Source of the DNA: Strobilurus pachycystidiatus
Lineage: Eukaryota; Basidiomycota; Agaricomycetes; Agaricales; Physalacriaceae
Length of the DNA: 64,000 nucleotides
Direction: 5' to 3'
NCBI GenBank assembly: GCA_019915135.1
Contig: JAHLMK010000001.1
Span: 868,001-932,000 of the forward strand
Every line of letters starts with the position of its first letter. The first letter of the stretch is position 1. The translations under genes were made by a program, and so were the position numbers. The notes below the pieces were generated by a model that worked only from the letters and a program-made list of their open reading frames with translations, ran no database searches and was not told the DNA's origin. This document shows, piece by piece, positions 1 through 13,643 of this stretch.

Positions 1-103
1 CATTTTCTCACGTCCGCTTTGCGGCTCGGCAGTCCTCAATCACGGGACAATCTCCCCATCTGAGACCTCAAAGTTTTGTCTTCAACTCAAACCTGGCCCA
101 ACC

Positions 104-1526
104 ATGCCTTTACCCCAGGAACTTGTCGACGCCATCGTCGACTGGGTCAGCTTTGACCGACCAATGTTGAGAACTCTCGGACTCACGCATAGCTCATTTG
201 GCCCTCGCACGCGAACGCATCTCTTCCGTGCCATCTACGTCAGATACAACACCTCCACTCGTACATTCCTGGACTTGGTCTCCTCGTCGTCGATGGGTCC
301 TCTTATTACCTCGTCTGTTCGCTGCCTCACAATAATTGGCCTGAAGAATAAACTCGAGTGGGATGAACAGGACCCCGACATACCGATCGTTATGCGAAAG
401 CTCGTTAACCTCCATGACCTCGTCTTTCTGAGGACCTTCTCCGCCACAATACATCTCGTCACTAGAGCTTTTCCATTCCTCGACCCGACTACGTCTTCGG
501 CACGGTATGATCCCATTATTTACGCGACGATCATCCACAATCTGAGGAATTTCATCCAGCTCTACCCTGCCCATTAAAAGAATCGCATTCCATGATTGTG
601 TTGTGCGCAACAGTAGCGACATTCTTGACTTGCTTGCGAAGTGCCCCTCTTTGACGACGCTGGATGTGGATACCATCAATGTCATAGAGGGGAACATCCC
701 AGAATCTTCCGTCGCCGCCGAAGCACTTCACCTCGAGAATGTCTTCATCGGTACTTTCAACCCCTCTGATCTGGAGGACGTGGAGAAGCTACTACGCCAC
801 AGCGGGAATATTTCTCTCGACCGCCTTCACACTCTTGTCATCCATGGCAGTAGTCTGTCATCAACATTCCTCGAACTCCGTCGCATTCCTGGCCTGAAGC
901 AGATGTACGCCCAGAGTCAAACTGTAGTGCTTCACAAAAGTACGCTCAACGACCAATCTGTCGATATGCCTCTGAGTAAGTCCCCATAACTCCCACGTTT
1001 TTGGTCGCGGGCATTGACTTGTGAATATCCAGGAGCATCTGCACGACGTACAATTACCACACTTCACATAAGACTGAACTCGTTCGCTGCGAGTGCTGCT
1101 CTTGATTGGTGGAGCACTCATCTGTTGAACCAGGAAGCGGCAGGCGTCATATATTCCGTCGAAGATTTGAAAATTGCCGCGCCTGGTATCCATCCCGAAG
1201 AATTCTCTGGAATATGGAAAGGCATCGGCGAGGTCCTGGGAACACAGGAGCGCTGTCCCCGGCTCCAGCGAGTGACCATAGTGGTCATCGACTACGAGTT
1301 TGTGGATGCCTTCGGTCACCAACAGCTTGCTCCTCGGGGCCTCCTCGATCAGTCTATCCGCACTGCATTCGCCGACTTGTATGCCAGCGGACGGCTCCAG
1401 ATACACTCACGACCTATCTATCAACGCCCCGCGGACTATTCGCATCTACATAAGCCATTTTTGGTCGGGAACGATGACGAGCTTTTATCCCGAAAAAGAC
1501 TTCCACTGGACGACATCATACAGTAA
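104..1526 (+). CDS. F-box-like orphan protein, 3 exons
   Basis: Exons 104-504, 560-975 and 1033-1526 join in phase (introns 505-559 and 976-1032, 55 and 57 nt) to give 436 aa. The first splice turns a frame break into continuous sequence reading STLPIKRIAFHDCVVRNSSD. The N-terminus (MPLPQELVDAIVDWV) resembles the degenerate F-box opening of many Agaricomycete F-box/LRR proteins. The rest is a run of weak leucine-rich segments (LAKCPSLTTLDVD, RTITTLHIRLNSFAAS). Such proteins are presumed substrate adaptors of SCF ubiquitin ligases, but no substrate can be inferred here. The stop is the TAA inside CAGTAAGTAA, so a further intron starting there is possible; I saw no convincing downstream exon. 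The family call is an inference from style and N-terminal pattern; the coding structure is well supported. Confidence 0.7.
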
Positions 1527-2401
1527 GTAACGTACCCAATGAATAGAACCTACTTCCGGGCGGGACATGTACAATATTCGCAGCAAATTTTCTAGACAGA
1601 TCTTCCTTGTGTGCCTTGCTCACGTCCCAGCGAGCTTGTACGCTGCCACATTATCTCATATCAAGATCGAGGGTATATATCTTGGCATCCGTGGCCATGA
1701 GGATACCTGGTGGAACTCCGAAGAAAAGTGTGGCGATAATATGCCCAAGGTGTAGGTTCTCATGACGCGACGGATATCGAATGTGCGGTACCATTCCACT
1801 GTACCAGGTCACGCGAAAGACTTTCTAGCTCAATGGGATCATGGAAATCATTCCTCGCGCTTTCGACATTGGCATGTTTACCCGGTCCATACAAATATAG
1901 CTAAGTATAGGGTTAGTTCGGCTATTTAGCTTATTCAGACATGGCAGTTTTTAACTATAAGCTGTCAGGACTCGGTCGATATAGAGCCAGAGAAGGTGCA
2001 GTTCAGTATATAGACCAACAACTCCCGAGCTCTACTACATCCGATTTCTTCTCAATACGTCCAAGCTATCAGCCTGAGGTTCGACACTGACAGGTTCATG
2101 AGTGTGCGACCTCTTACTCAGCTAATTAGGCGCAACTTCCCTCAATTGTCCATGTCAATAGTCAAGTGGTTCGTGGCGGAGATAAATCACAAATACGTTG
2201 TGAATTTCCAGCAGAATACGAACATCGCCGTTTTCAAGACGGCTTAGAGAAGATGGTTTCCACAGAGAAGTGAGAGTGAGTATGTACTAGAAGTGTACTT
2301 ATATGTGAAAGAATTACAGTATATGGATGAATGAACACGGAGCCAGATATATATCGAGTAGCACAACAAATGAGGAATGAAAGGAAGAATAATACAGTGT
2401 C
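1527..2401. other. Intergenic, 3' ends of two convergent genes
   Basis: This stretch lies between the stop of the F-box-like gene and the stop of CDC4 on the other strand. A short open frame at 1567-1755 has no recognisable domain and no clear splice partner. I see no RNA gene or repeat. Confidence 0.5.
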
Positions 2402-5190
2402 TTAGCGTCGCCGCGTTCCGTTATTTCGTGCCCGCGGTCTGCTAGAGCCTTCTCCGGGTTGGTTCGTAGAAGTAGACGCGTTCCTGCGTGCCGCCGCCGA
2501 TAGTCGTGTGCGAGCTTGTCTGGCATTAGGTGCCCACTGTGAAGCACCAACGCCTTCCTCCTCCTCGTCTGACTGAACCATAACTGGCTCTGCATCGTCG
2601 TCATTTGCACCGGAAGGTAGTGCTCCCTCGTCATCAACCTCTATTTGAGATTCCGTTTCCGAGGGTATAAGATCTTGGTCCATCGCATCGATTTCCGCCT
2701 GCTCAAGATCTACGTCTAATGATGGCACGCCATCCGCCAACCGAAATTGACCAACGCCGTCGTCCTCTTCATCATCGGTTGCGTCTTCGTCGTATTGCCA
2801 GTTGGGCGGTTCGCCCACCCAATCATCATCGTCTTCACGGCCAAAGTCCCACACATCGAGAACTGTGGTATCGTTCCGATTGCTGGCGGCAACGCACCAC
2901 CTGCCCTCGAACACAACCTGCCAGACACCAGTGATTCCTGTGAGGAGATCTCGAACAACGGTGCCATCGCGAATGTTCCACATCTTCAGCGTCCCATCCG
3001 ACCCACTGAGAACCTTGAATTCGTCATGTTGGAAGCAAGTAATCGCTCCTGTGTGGGCGGCCAAGGTATGCTGAAGCTCTCCTGTGTCGGGGTCCCATAT
3101 CCGTAGTGTAGAGTCAGCTGCCGCGGATACAAGATATGACGGGGAAAGACCCAATAATCCGACTAAGGATGTGTGGCCGGTGAGCGTGTGCTGACATTGG
3201 CCGTTTTGAAGATTCCAAACACGAACAGTACCGTCCATAGATCCGGAACAAGCCTGGTTTCGTGTAGGATCAAGGACGACGCTGTAAACTGTTCAAATGT
3301 CAGTTGTCAAGAATGTAAGTGAAGTATTCAAGCCAACCTTTCTGCGTATGTCCACGAAGGGTATGGAGACACTCTCCAGTAACGATGTCCCATATTCGGA
3401 CGTTGCAGTCATAACTACCAGACACCAGGGTACGTCCGCGAGCCGCGAGAGCCCTGACAGCGTGTTCGTGACCTTCAAGATGTACACGATGGTAAGGATT
3501 ATCCTCGGCGTCCTATCCTTGCTGATCAGAGCCGTACAAACGCGAAGAAGAAGATTACCTACGGGAGCGTCGGCAGGATCCATTTCGGTATCTTCGCTGT
3601 AGCACTTGTACTCTGGATCTCCAGGTTTGGGAAGCGTCCAGACGCGTAAGGAGTGGTCGCGACTCCCAGTCACGATCACCGGACGCTTGGGCCACTTCTC
3701 GCGAGTGATGACGCCCTCCCTTTCGACGTCTATCCACTCGGGTTTAACGATCGCAAGACAGCGGACGGTGCTTGTGTGACCGCCAAAAACATGTGTACAA
3801 CGACCTGTGGATAGATCCCAAATTCTGACAGTACGATCCGTTGACCCACTGACAAGAATGTCTTTGGTGGCGGCCAGTGCCCACACACCGCCTTCGTGCC
3901 CATCAAGGGAGCGCAAGAGCTCGCCCGTAACAGGACTATAGACGTGTATGGAGTGGTCATCAGATGCTGAGATGATGCGGCCATGCGAAAAGATGAGGCA
4001 TGTGACCACCGAGGACCCGTGCGCCGGGAACGAAAGATGATGAGGCTCGGTGTTGTTGACCCAGCGAGTACGGGTGAGGTGACGCGATTTGAATAGTATC
4101 TTGTAGGGGTGAGGAGGGGTAAGGTGGGAGGAACTGTGTACTGTTGCTGGCGGCGAGCGGTGATTACTTTGGCAAAGGCGTTTTCCGACTGCCCGCCAAA
4201 CCATATTCGAGTGTTTATTAAGAGATCCCGCCAAAGCACAGGGTCTGAGTCTATAATAGCTCGCCAAGATTTTGATACACGAGAGGCGCGGGCGAGAGCC
4301 GAGAAGGGGAGATAGCTAAGGATAATCGAGACTAGTTCGGGGGGAAGGAGGGTGAGGAAGTCACGGGCCAGGATGGGGGTGAGGACGGAGTGAAGGGTGC
4401 GCAAGACAGAGAGCTGAGAGTGTCTGAGAAGCGAGAGCAGGACATGCGATTGAAGTGGTGAAGGCAGGTTCGAGAACTGATCGACAAGGTTGGGCAGCGC
4501 CATGAGCGTCACGAGAGACTGGTCGGACTGCAGAGGCGCCTGCGGCAAGGGCGACGCAGCGCCACTAGGCGGCGCTGAAGGCCATATTGTCTCAGGGGGC
4601 GGCGAGCCATGCGGTGACGGTAAGGGCGAGGGCGGGGCCGCCGCATTTATTGTGGAGATGGGCGGCAGGCCAACAGATCGCGCCTTTTTACGCGGTGGTG
4701 GCGGGCTCGAGTCCATTTCAGAAGTCAGCTCAACGCCCTCCATCATTGCCTCGGCGCCGTGTGATCGCTTTTTGCCGTAGCGCTCGATGGCCTCCGCCAG
4801 GCCGACGACGGTCTGAATCTCGCTGTCCTCTTCGCGTCGGAGCATGCGCCAGCCGTTCCCTGAAGCGAGCTCCTGCTCCTCCTGCATCTCCTGATCACCG
4901 TCATCACCGTCGCGAAAGGTCGCGCGTGCGCCACCGGGAAAGGTCAAGGGAAAGTGCCGGAGCGACTGCGGCAGCGTTGCATGCGCTAGCGGGTATAGTT
5001 TGGGGTCCTTTGGCGGGGAGGGCGGGGGTAGCGAGGGTATGGGAATCGGCGCGTAAGTCGTGGTCGTGGTCGTTGTTGTCACGACACTGTGGGCTGTCAG
5101 CAACGTGCTGTGCGGCGAGCAAAGAGGCGCTTACGTTGTCGTGTTCACTGCTGGTTGAAGGACCAGCAACGCTCTGTGCGACGAGCTCAT
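2402..5190 (-). CDS. CDC4: CDC4/Fbw7-type F-box WD40 protein
   Basis: SCF substrate receptor that binds phosphodegrons and delivers cell-cycle regulators for ubiquitination in the nucleus. Minus-strand exons 5190-5135, 5086-4168, 4099-3563, 3512-3338 and 3288-2402 total 2574 nt in phase, giving 857 aa. The F-box starts near residue 266 (LPPELVSIILSYLPF). The Fbw7-like linker ends in SRHLTRTRW. Eight WD40 blades follow, including LDGHEGGVWALAA, VSGSTDRTVRIWDLSTG, LEGHEHAVRALAA, SGSMDGTVRVWNLQNGQ and LTGHTSLVGLLGLSP. The N-terminus is Pro/Thr-rich with an NLS-like PPPRKKARS. The tail is very acidic and ends in basic RRR. The start ATG sits in GCCATGA and the first intron (5087-5134) closes the frame. 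The intron 4100-4167 is the least certain: it ends in CTACAAG and removes sequence resembling the conserved HPYK lead-in, so a 1-nt indel is an alternative. Confidence 0.92.
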
Positions 5191-8100
5191 GGCGGGCGGC
5201 AGTGGTGGCACGTCGGGGTTCAATGCAGAGCGAAGCTGGTAGCCTCAGATGCCGAATCAGGCCAGCGGAGTTGAAATCAAAGCACGTGGGCCGACCAATG
5301 CCGAGGGCCTCTCGGCGCCCGCCCTCCATCTTGCGCACTTACTGCAGCGCTCTCTTCAATCTTGGCTTCTAGACGCGTATTTGATTGTCCCCTCTTCCAC
5401 TTTCTCTCATGCGAAGGCAACATCTTGGAGCGATGTGGCAGCTGATGCTTTAGATTGCTCAACTTTCCTGAGGCTGTGTGGTACGGTTGGGCTGAACACT
5501 GTAGGAAAAAGGCCTGTCACGAGGCTGTCATACGGCATCGTGTCCCTACCTCTCACGAATACGTTTGCGCTAGAAGGCATAGCTAACCTTCCGGAGGAAC
5601 GAGTACTATGCATCTTTCCTTGGCCAACTTGAACTTTCTCGGGACCGACGTCATCTGGCACTCTCTTTGCTTTGCCGCCGAACGGAGATTCCAAAACCAA
5701 CCGCCATTGGATTCCCATCCTCCCGCAATGGTCGCTACCTCAGTGCATCACAGGTTCTTCATGACGCGCAATCCTTCGCATAGGCAGCCTTTTCGAATTG
5801 CCTCGAATCTGTTCTGTTTTTATAGCCCGGTTTCATCGCGTCTGTCTCCAGTGCATTACTAAATCTTTAAGCTCGTTTGCACGCGTGTTGTGTTCCACAG
5901 TGGCTGCACTACTAATTGTCACTTTTCCTTTGGGGAACTAGTGATTCTCATCGCAGTTTATCCGTGTCACATACATTCAAAGGTTTGTCGGAGTCAATGG
6001 GAACCTAAGTACTATCATCTGCAAGGGGGTGGACTCCTTGCTATACTATCCGAGGCGTGTAAAAGGGGACTACAACGCCTAAAAGTCGGTGAGTGGTGAC
6101 GCGAATGAATGCACGGGGCTCTGAGGACGAGCGTCATGCTCTTCGCGCGCATTCAGTCTCCTGCCACTGTACGCCTCACGCCTGTCTTCCTTCGTCAACT
6201 CTTCCGGCCTTGAAACACGCGTTTCGGAATCTTGCATGAAGGTAACCCCACCTCCAGTTGAAGGTGGCCACTGGCACTGCATAGGTATAGCTAGCGATCA
6301 CGGTCATTGTGGAGTGTCTCGTTTACTTTAATTGGATGTCAACGTCAGACTCACTTAGTGGGCCCCCAGAACAAGAGCAGAACGTAAGTCTTGAGTTCAA
6401 GGGAGACATTTGTGCCCGTCGTGCGATGGTCGCACTTTCAATGCGTCGTAAATGAAGGTGTGTTCCATTCCTACCGCGGCCATGCTCTCGGTTCAATTCT
6501 ATACCAGGTAACTCACTCGACATATATAAGAGAAGGTCATCCCAATCACACAGCAGAACGTGATCCTTGCATTGGAGGCTGCCAGGGCCTGAATCTGCGC
6601 TGGTTCTCGGTTCGCTGGTTCTTTGAGGGTAAAGCCCGCAAGTGGAAAGAAATTCCTTCATCCAGTCCCAGGAATCCTTCATAGTGTTATGCAGGATATT
6701 GCACACGTGTTCGTGAGTTTTGCGAATGAAGCATTGAAGCTCCTTCGGTCACGGGTACTGCTTCCCACTAATGCCTACGAGCGTAACACACTCGTATGAC
6801 CGAGGAATTCAGATCTCAACCGTGAAATTTTACTTAGTCGCATGAGAAAGAAACTGGAAAGCAGTCCTCACGTCCTTTATCTCCACATGAACATTGCTCG
6901 TTACTATCACTCTCTCTGCCACTCACATCACATCGGTGCCTTCAAAACACGTACACTCAAGGTGACGGAGTGTTCCGAGTACTGTGAGCTGTTATTATAT
7001 GAGTGAGAATCTGTTACCGAGAGCGTCGGTTGACTATGAGGCACATTACCTCGATTCTTGATGGTTGTGATCTTCCCATCGAGAGATAGTAGGAACAATG
7101 CTCACATCATATGCCAGTGTTCCGCATGGGGGACGGTGATGCGCGACACGAATTCGATATGGGTGCCTGTGCAAGTTTAGGCTTAGTACGAGGACAACTC
7201 GACCTCCTGGTGGGTTTGCTTGCCAAGACACTATGGACAAACCGCTACCATCGAGGAGACCCAGAATTCCCACAGCCATGACTAATCTGTAGCGTTTAGA
7301 CTATTTTGCTCAAGAAGGTCATAACCACTACGCGGTGGTATTCAGCCAAATATAAGTCACTTCGGGATTCAGCGAACAACTACAGAGTACTGACCGAAGC
7401 GTTTAAGCCGTTGCCCAATGGTGGATCTCCGATTGCTAACATGGGACGGGTATGCACAGGCGCTGACAGACCACTCTGGCATAGCTTGAGAAAAGCGAGA
7501 GATAGCAGTCCTGTTTTCATCGATCGGAATTCATTTTGCGCACGGTGGAAGGAGTTTCACATCTGGGGCCGAAAAAAACTGTTCGAGCATCGCCGACCTG
7601 TCCGAATCGACCTATCCAAGTGTGAGCAATCGCAATCGAAGATTGGCGTTAGCCAAGCACGTAATTTCATTTTGCTTGTGATAGGCCGGAATTCGTGTCC
7701 GAGTCGGTCGCGCAGGTACTCAAAGAACGACAGAGCTATGTATAGATGAGATTACCTGGACGGAAAGAGCAACACAGCACGACCAAGCGCCACAATGTGT
7801 TCGGCTTGTTATCTTTACCGCAAGGCCGTCGAGCACTTTAACATGTAAATGACGTGATCAAATTTGTTACACTCGAGCATAGTTTTATATCTCGCAAGGC
7901 GAGATTGACCAAGAGATACCCCACAGTCAAGACATGGTTTTCCAGCAACTGGGGGGCTTGTAGAGGAATCAAAGTGGTCGCAATCTACCTGCAAGACTGT
8001 TAAAGGCTAGCAGTTCTCAGAATGATTACCAAGACCAGACTCGCACACAGATCATGCTACGGTGGTCCTCGAAGCATCAAGTTGCACATGGAGTAGTACC

Positions 8101-10253
8101 ACTGTAGGAGAGGGTCAAACTCGAAACGTGGGAACGGAACGCAACCGTAGTTCCTTCCGCCCCGGCAAGGGCTCGAAAACTTGACTGTTTGTACCTTCAA
8201 GTTTTCACCTGAATGATGACACGATCAACGAGGCCAGCAAAAATGTGGTAAGGCAGAACAGTGACGCATGTTTGTGTGGTGTTTATAACACGACACGCGC
8301 CGAAAATGTATTGCTACATGGCCGCATCGGAATTCCAACAGCAAGGCCGTGAAAACTCACCTAATGATGTCCTGGCAGAAGATACGGTGCCAAGAAACCA
8401 AGGGTGACGTGTTTGGACAGAGATTTCGCCAACCGCATGGGCATGAGAAGGCTTTACGAATCAGAGTATTCCCTAGGCTTCTGCACGAGAGGTAACCCAA
8501 TCGGATACGAAAGCGAACTGTATTGCGTCGAACAAACGGTAACGAGAATACATGACGAAATGTAAGCCGAGAAAGTATTGGACGCGTTTCTTCCAGCATA
8601 GGCGCGTTCTGGCCGTCGTACGGCTACCCAAGCCCTATACGGAGTTTAGTATCATGGACAGACGCGCTACAGACAGCTCCAATGCGGAAAAAATTCCACG
8701 AATAACTCAAAGGTAAGATCTGGACGCACCTGACAGTGGATCCCAATTTAGGCCAACAGCCTGAGCGCAGTGGTATGTTTAGAGTTACGGATCGCCACTA
8801 CCGTAATGGGACAGAAGGGAAAAGAGAAAAGAAAGGTTTCAGCCGGATCTCCCGGGTTCCGTTACATGGGAAGTGGTGGACTATCCTTTGCGCTGGCAGT
8901 GGTTGCATTCTGAGGAAACCTGCCGCTGACTTTCAAATCTTGGAAAGAACCGCTGTCTGTCGTGCCACCTATTCAAAGATTAGCAGGCCATGATGAATCG
9001 TCATTGGACACTTCCAACACCCCTCAGATCACTGAGGACGGGGGCGGCGCGCCAGGCAACGTCCGATGCCGCGACATTCCATGGGTACTTTGAAGGATGA
9101 TTTTCGCGTTAATAAAGGTGAGGATCACGAGCCTTAGTCCTGTGCAGAGACACGAGGACAAGGCGCACCTTGTCAAGCTGAAGTGCAGCCAAAAATGTAA
9201 CTACCACCGCAGGACTTGTGTTCTTTGATCGAGTCGAGGAAAGGATTCACGCAATGGAAGGCATCAGAAGGCCCAGCGGTTAGTAGCAGTGGTCGTGACC
9301 TGTTATCGGCCCCACGGTGGGCACAAGGGAAAGCGACGAAATGGAGGTTGATCCAGTATCTCGGATGTGTATGAGTTTGAGCAAAGATTCAACAGACGAA
9401 AAACTCGGAGCCAATGCGAGATGGGATGTGCCCAGGGAGCGGTACTGGGCACGGCATGGGCAGGTTTGCGCGAAGACGCGTTCGAATGGCAAAGTAGGGG
9501 ACTCTCAGTGCTAATCAGTGCCTCGCTCCGATAGCCATTCATTCAAGTGACGGGGCGTGAGCAGCACAAAGGGGACCCTTGTGCTGGGTCGGAGTTGGCC
9601 GGCCAGATACACGACCAGAAGTGAGGAGTGGTTCCTTGATTCTCGAGTTATCAATGCCTCAGTTCGAAATGTGGGATGGAGTGGGAAAGCAGAGGCTGTT
9701 TTGGCGACTTGAGAGGGAAAAGGCTGGGAAACGGGTGCAGACAGGCTTGTGCTGCAGCCCTGCACGACGCCTCACGACGACGTGGACGAGGACGGTTGCC
9801 ACCACGGCACTCGTAATACCTGATGAGTGCACGCCAATGGCTGGGCGGCAGCTGACCGAGAGTGACGGCGTGTGACGGGTGACAAACAGGCTCTGCGCGA
9901 TACCACCACCTTGACTTGGCCTTGACTGTGGCGACCAGGCGTAACCAGCTCGATTCTCTCACAGGCAACACTGAGGATCTCGCAGGCCTCGGGGGCAATA
10001 GCGTGATCTATTGGCGTGGCGGCCCAGTTCCCTTATCCGGGCTTACCCCGATTTTGGCAGCTCGTTCGCCCCTTGCGTCTTCTCTTTCTCAGTCATTCGT
10101 GGTTTGCCGTTTCTCGCAGTGCTTTCGTGCGCCGCGCGTTCTTGTCTGTGTCTAATCCTGCTGCACTGGTCACTGCTACACGTGAGTCCTCGCGTCTTCT
10201 CTATATAACGCCCCCTCCCACCCGTCCCGATACCCTCCCTCCCGCTTTGCGCA
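5191..10253. other. Gene-free 5-kb interval
   Basis: No open frame here shows domains, coherent splice joins or fungal codon style. The longest (7306-7749, plus strand, 147 codons) is featureless. The interval separates the divergent starts of CDC4 and the Zn2Cys6 regulator, so it may hold long upstream regulatory DNA or a fully decayed element. I found no terminal repeats, tRNA or poly(A) tail by eye. Confidence 0.5.
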
Positions 10254-13200
10254 ATGCCCTTCTCCACCTACCACTACTCGTCCTACTACCCGTCCCGCTT
10301 CGAGGCGTATCCTGACTCTGTCCCAGACGACTACGCCCCATACTCCCCCGACTACTCGCCCCAGGACTACCGCGACTTTGCCTTTTCCCGTCCCGAATAC
10401 GTCATGGCCAACACTCTGCAGCAGTCGCCGTCGCCGTCTGTGCCCATTGATCCCGCCCTCGCCCTGTACCCGCCGTACTACAGCTCCAGCTCCGGCTACT
10501 CGACTCAGCATCATGCGCTATCGCATCTCTCGCTCCCATCCAACTACTCGTCGCCCTCGTCCCAGACGTCGGACACGATCGCAACTCCGCCCACAGAGCA
10601 CATCTATCCGTCCTCCTCCGCCAACGGAAAGCGGCCTGCGTCTGCCTCCAATACAAACGAGAGCAGGAAAAAGGCCCGCAAGGACGACGATTCCGTTGGT
10701 GCTCGCAGCCCGACCTTGGAGAAGGAGGAAAAAGTCAAGCCGACGCGGGGTTCCAGGTACGGCGATTGGTTATTCGTTATGTCCGTACCCCGCTGACGTC
10801 GTTCCAGGGCCTGCACTGTATGTCGTCGGCTAAAGATGAAGTGCGTCGGCGCAGAGCAAGGTCCTCCCTGCAAGCGATGTCAAGCAGGCAATCACGAATG
10901 TATTTTCGAGGAATCCAATCGCGGCAAGCGCTCCTCAAAGTGGGTTCCACCTCGGATCTCTTCCGTGGCTCTCGCTGACCGTCTGCAGAAAGCATGAAAT
11001 TCTTACGAGGTCCATTCGGAAAATGGAGCGGACGCTCGATACAGTGCTCAAGTCCATCGGCAATCCGACAATAGCAGCAGAGATGATGTCTCGTACACCA
11101 TCCCCCGTCCCGCAGTCGACATCTACACAAGCGTTGATTGCTACCTCAAATCACCCACAGAATGCCTCTTTCGGATCCAGTCATCAGCAACCTCCGACCT
11201 CACCAAAATTACATTCACTCCCCGACAATTCATTGAACCCACTCGGTCTCCTCGCCGAGGCTAGTTTAGCAAATCGTCGCGCCCAATCCGCTACCGGGCA
11301 GTCCGAAGCTTCTCTTCGCGAGCGCAAACTCGGCGTGGCAAGCGATAATTACTTCAAACCTGGTATGACGTTCGATCCACTGTCAGGTCCTCGAGAGGTG
11401 AATGGCTCCATAGGACCAATGACGATACTCCCCCTCCGGCGGCTGTATATTGAACGCCAAGTGCAGCCCGAGATGCTGAGTTTCGTCAGCACAAACGAAG
11501 TCGTACGGCTTTTTGACATGTCAGTCTCAAACTCTTCTCTTTGATTGACAGCCTGTTCAAATGCCGTTGCCGTTGTTCCACAGATACTTTGACCACATGA
11601 ATGTACGTCCTGTGGCGCGCAAGCACGTGCCGATGACATACTGAAGTCTGCGCTAGATGCATTGCAATGTCCTGAACCGCGACTTCCACACACCATCGTT
11701 GATATGCTCTCGCTCACCATTTTTATTGACCACCAGTGCGTATTTCTATCCCAACTGTTTTACAGTGTTCTCATGCCAATACAAAAGTATGTGCAATCGC
11801 AAGCAAATTTTATACCGAAAATCCGGAGTTACATGGTAGACTCAACGAACTTGCGATAAAGCTGGCATTCCAGGTACCCTCACAAGGCTACAAGTCCATC
11901 GAGATTGTGCAAGCCTACTTGCTTCTCACACTATGGGGTTGCGGTGCGGTGGAGCGTTTCGAGCAAGATAAGACTTGGCTTCTCCTGGGCATGGCCATCA
12001 GGTAAATCACCTAGCCTCATGGTCATCTTAACTGTTCATCGCTAATCCTCAATAGGATGGCAACCGATCTCAATCTGCATAGAAAGACTTCGGTGCCTAA
12101 TACTGGTCACGATACAGAGGAGAATCGGGCTCGAGACGTCGAAATCCACAATCGTGAACGGACATGGATCTTTTGTTTTTGTCTGGACAGAAGTCATAGT
12201 GCTCTCATGGGGAAACCGTATTCCATAAAGGAAGAGTATGTGAACACGCGTACCGCCGGCTCGTGGTACTGATCACTATCCGTTGAATAGTTTCATCATT
12301 CGCAATGTCGAGAGCTGGTGTTCTTCGCCCACTGCTATCCCGTCTGATATGGGAATAGCCGCTTACGCTGTAAGTACCATTCTCGCCGTTCTCCGCGCTG
12401 GCTTCTGATCTTGGTTCAGGAGCTGCAAAGAATTCTGTCGCGGAGTCTCGATTTTCTGTACTCCAATATCGACAGTACCAGTGGACTTCACACTTCGTCA
12501 CTTGACTATATGTTGGTGATCAAGACGTTCGAGGACCAAATCTACCAGTCACGGCAGCGGTGGATCAACCGGTTGAACACGCATACCGGTAAGGACTCTC
12601 TTATCTGATTTTCGAGAGCGTAATTCAACCAACATTTTCAATAGAAACGGTCGCTTTCACTCAGTATAGCTCTGGGATTTCGGAATTCTACTTCAATTAT
12701 GCCATGCTCGTCCTCAACTCCTTTGGGTTGCAAAATGCCCTGGAGTCATCGCCGTTGAACATGGGACACTTCTTCGGACGAGTACACACAGCAGCGGTGA
12801 ACTGTGCGACTATTGTGAGGGATCATCTGGGACCTAGTGGGTTTATGAAATATTCGCCCGATTCGCATTGCGTACAGACGTCTTACGCGGTGCTGAGTCT
12901 TCTCAAGGTAGGAAGTTCCGTCCGTTCTCTATCGTAATGTCTCATATCGGGTCTGTAGCTCGTACGGCCAGAATTCTCGGCGTACCTCAATGACGAGCAC
13001 AAGACCTTGAAGCTTGTCAAGGATGTAGCGGACGTTCTCGAAAATATCTCCGTTAGCCCCCAGCACACGACGGCGTTGTACGGAGGGTTCTTGAAGGCGA
13101 TGATATCCGCACGCATGGAACCCAATCATCAAACGAACGGCGATGCTAGCCATTCGTCATCCTCGTCGGCCATCGGATCCATGCCACCTCCGCAAACCAA

Positions 13201-13643
13201 CGGCTTCCGCGACACCTCAAAGCTGCTGAGTGACTTCCAGTTTGAGGGTGAGATGGGCCCGGTGATGGACATGTCGACCTTCCCGCCACTCATGGCGCCC
13301 CATCCCACTGATGACCCGAACGAACATGGAACTTCGGGGCTGGCGATGGACAGCATCCTGAGCAGCAACTTTTGGGATAGTGTGCTTGTTCCGGGTACGC
13401 ACCCTTCCCTCTTTGCTCCTTCTGTGCTAATTGTTCCGTCTAATAGGGTACAATACCATGGACGGACTGACGGGCGGATTTGTGTTTGGCGCCAACGGGA
13501 GCGGGTTGATTACGCCCCGGATGGGTTTGTCGCCATATCACTCGGGGGCTAACACGCCTTCGCATGGGCATGGGATGCATAACGACTTGACTCAGATGTC
13601 TATCAATGCAGCATTCCATTCTCCGGGGAAGCTTGAGGGATGA
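10254..13643 (+). CDS. Zn2Cys6 fungal-specific transcription factor
   Basis: Nuclear DNA-binding regulator. Twelve exons: 10254-10756, 10808-10939, 10989-11519, 11584-11602, 11657-11735, 11788-12001, 12056-12235, 12291-12369, 12420-12588, 12645-12910, 12959-13394, 13447-13643. They total 2805 nt in phase, 934 aa. The zinc cluster spans residues 171-200 with spacing C-X2-C-X6-C-X8-C-X2-C-X6-C and straddles the first intron. A basic linker (RGKRSSKKHEILTRS) and short coiled coil follow. The middle region matches the Fungal_trans domain: CSRSPFLLTT, ASKFYTENPEL, VQAYLLLTLWG, GMAIRMATDLNLHRK and NRERTWIFCFCLDRS. The N-terminus is Tyr/Ser/Pro-rich, the C-terminus Gly/Ser/Met-rich. Exon 4 is only 19 nt. 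The halogenase lies 1.8 kb downstream on the same strand, so a role in that pathway is possible but unproven. I do not assign a symbol. Confidence 0.93.

Noticed and set aside
4587..5372. 261-codon plus-strand frame over the CDC4 N-terminus
   Set aside because: Low-complexity shadow of the Pro/Ser-rich CDC4 exon; no start context or domain.
7306..7749. 147-codon frame in the gene desert
   Set aside because: No domain, no splice partners, ordinary length for chance in this composition.
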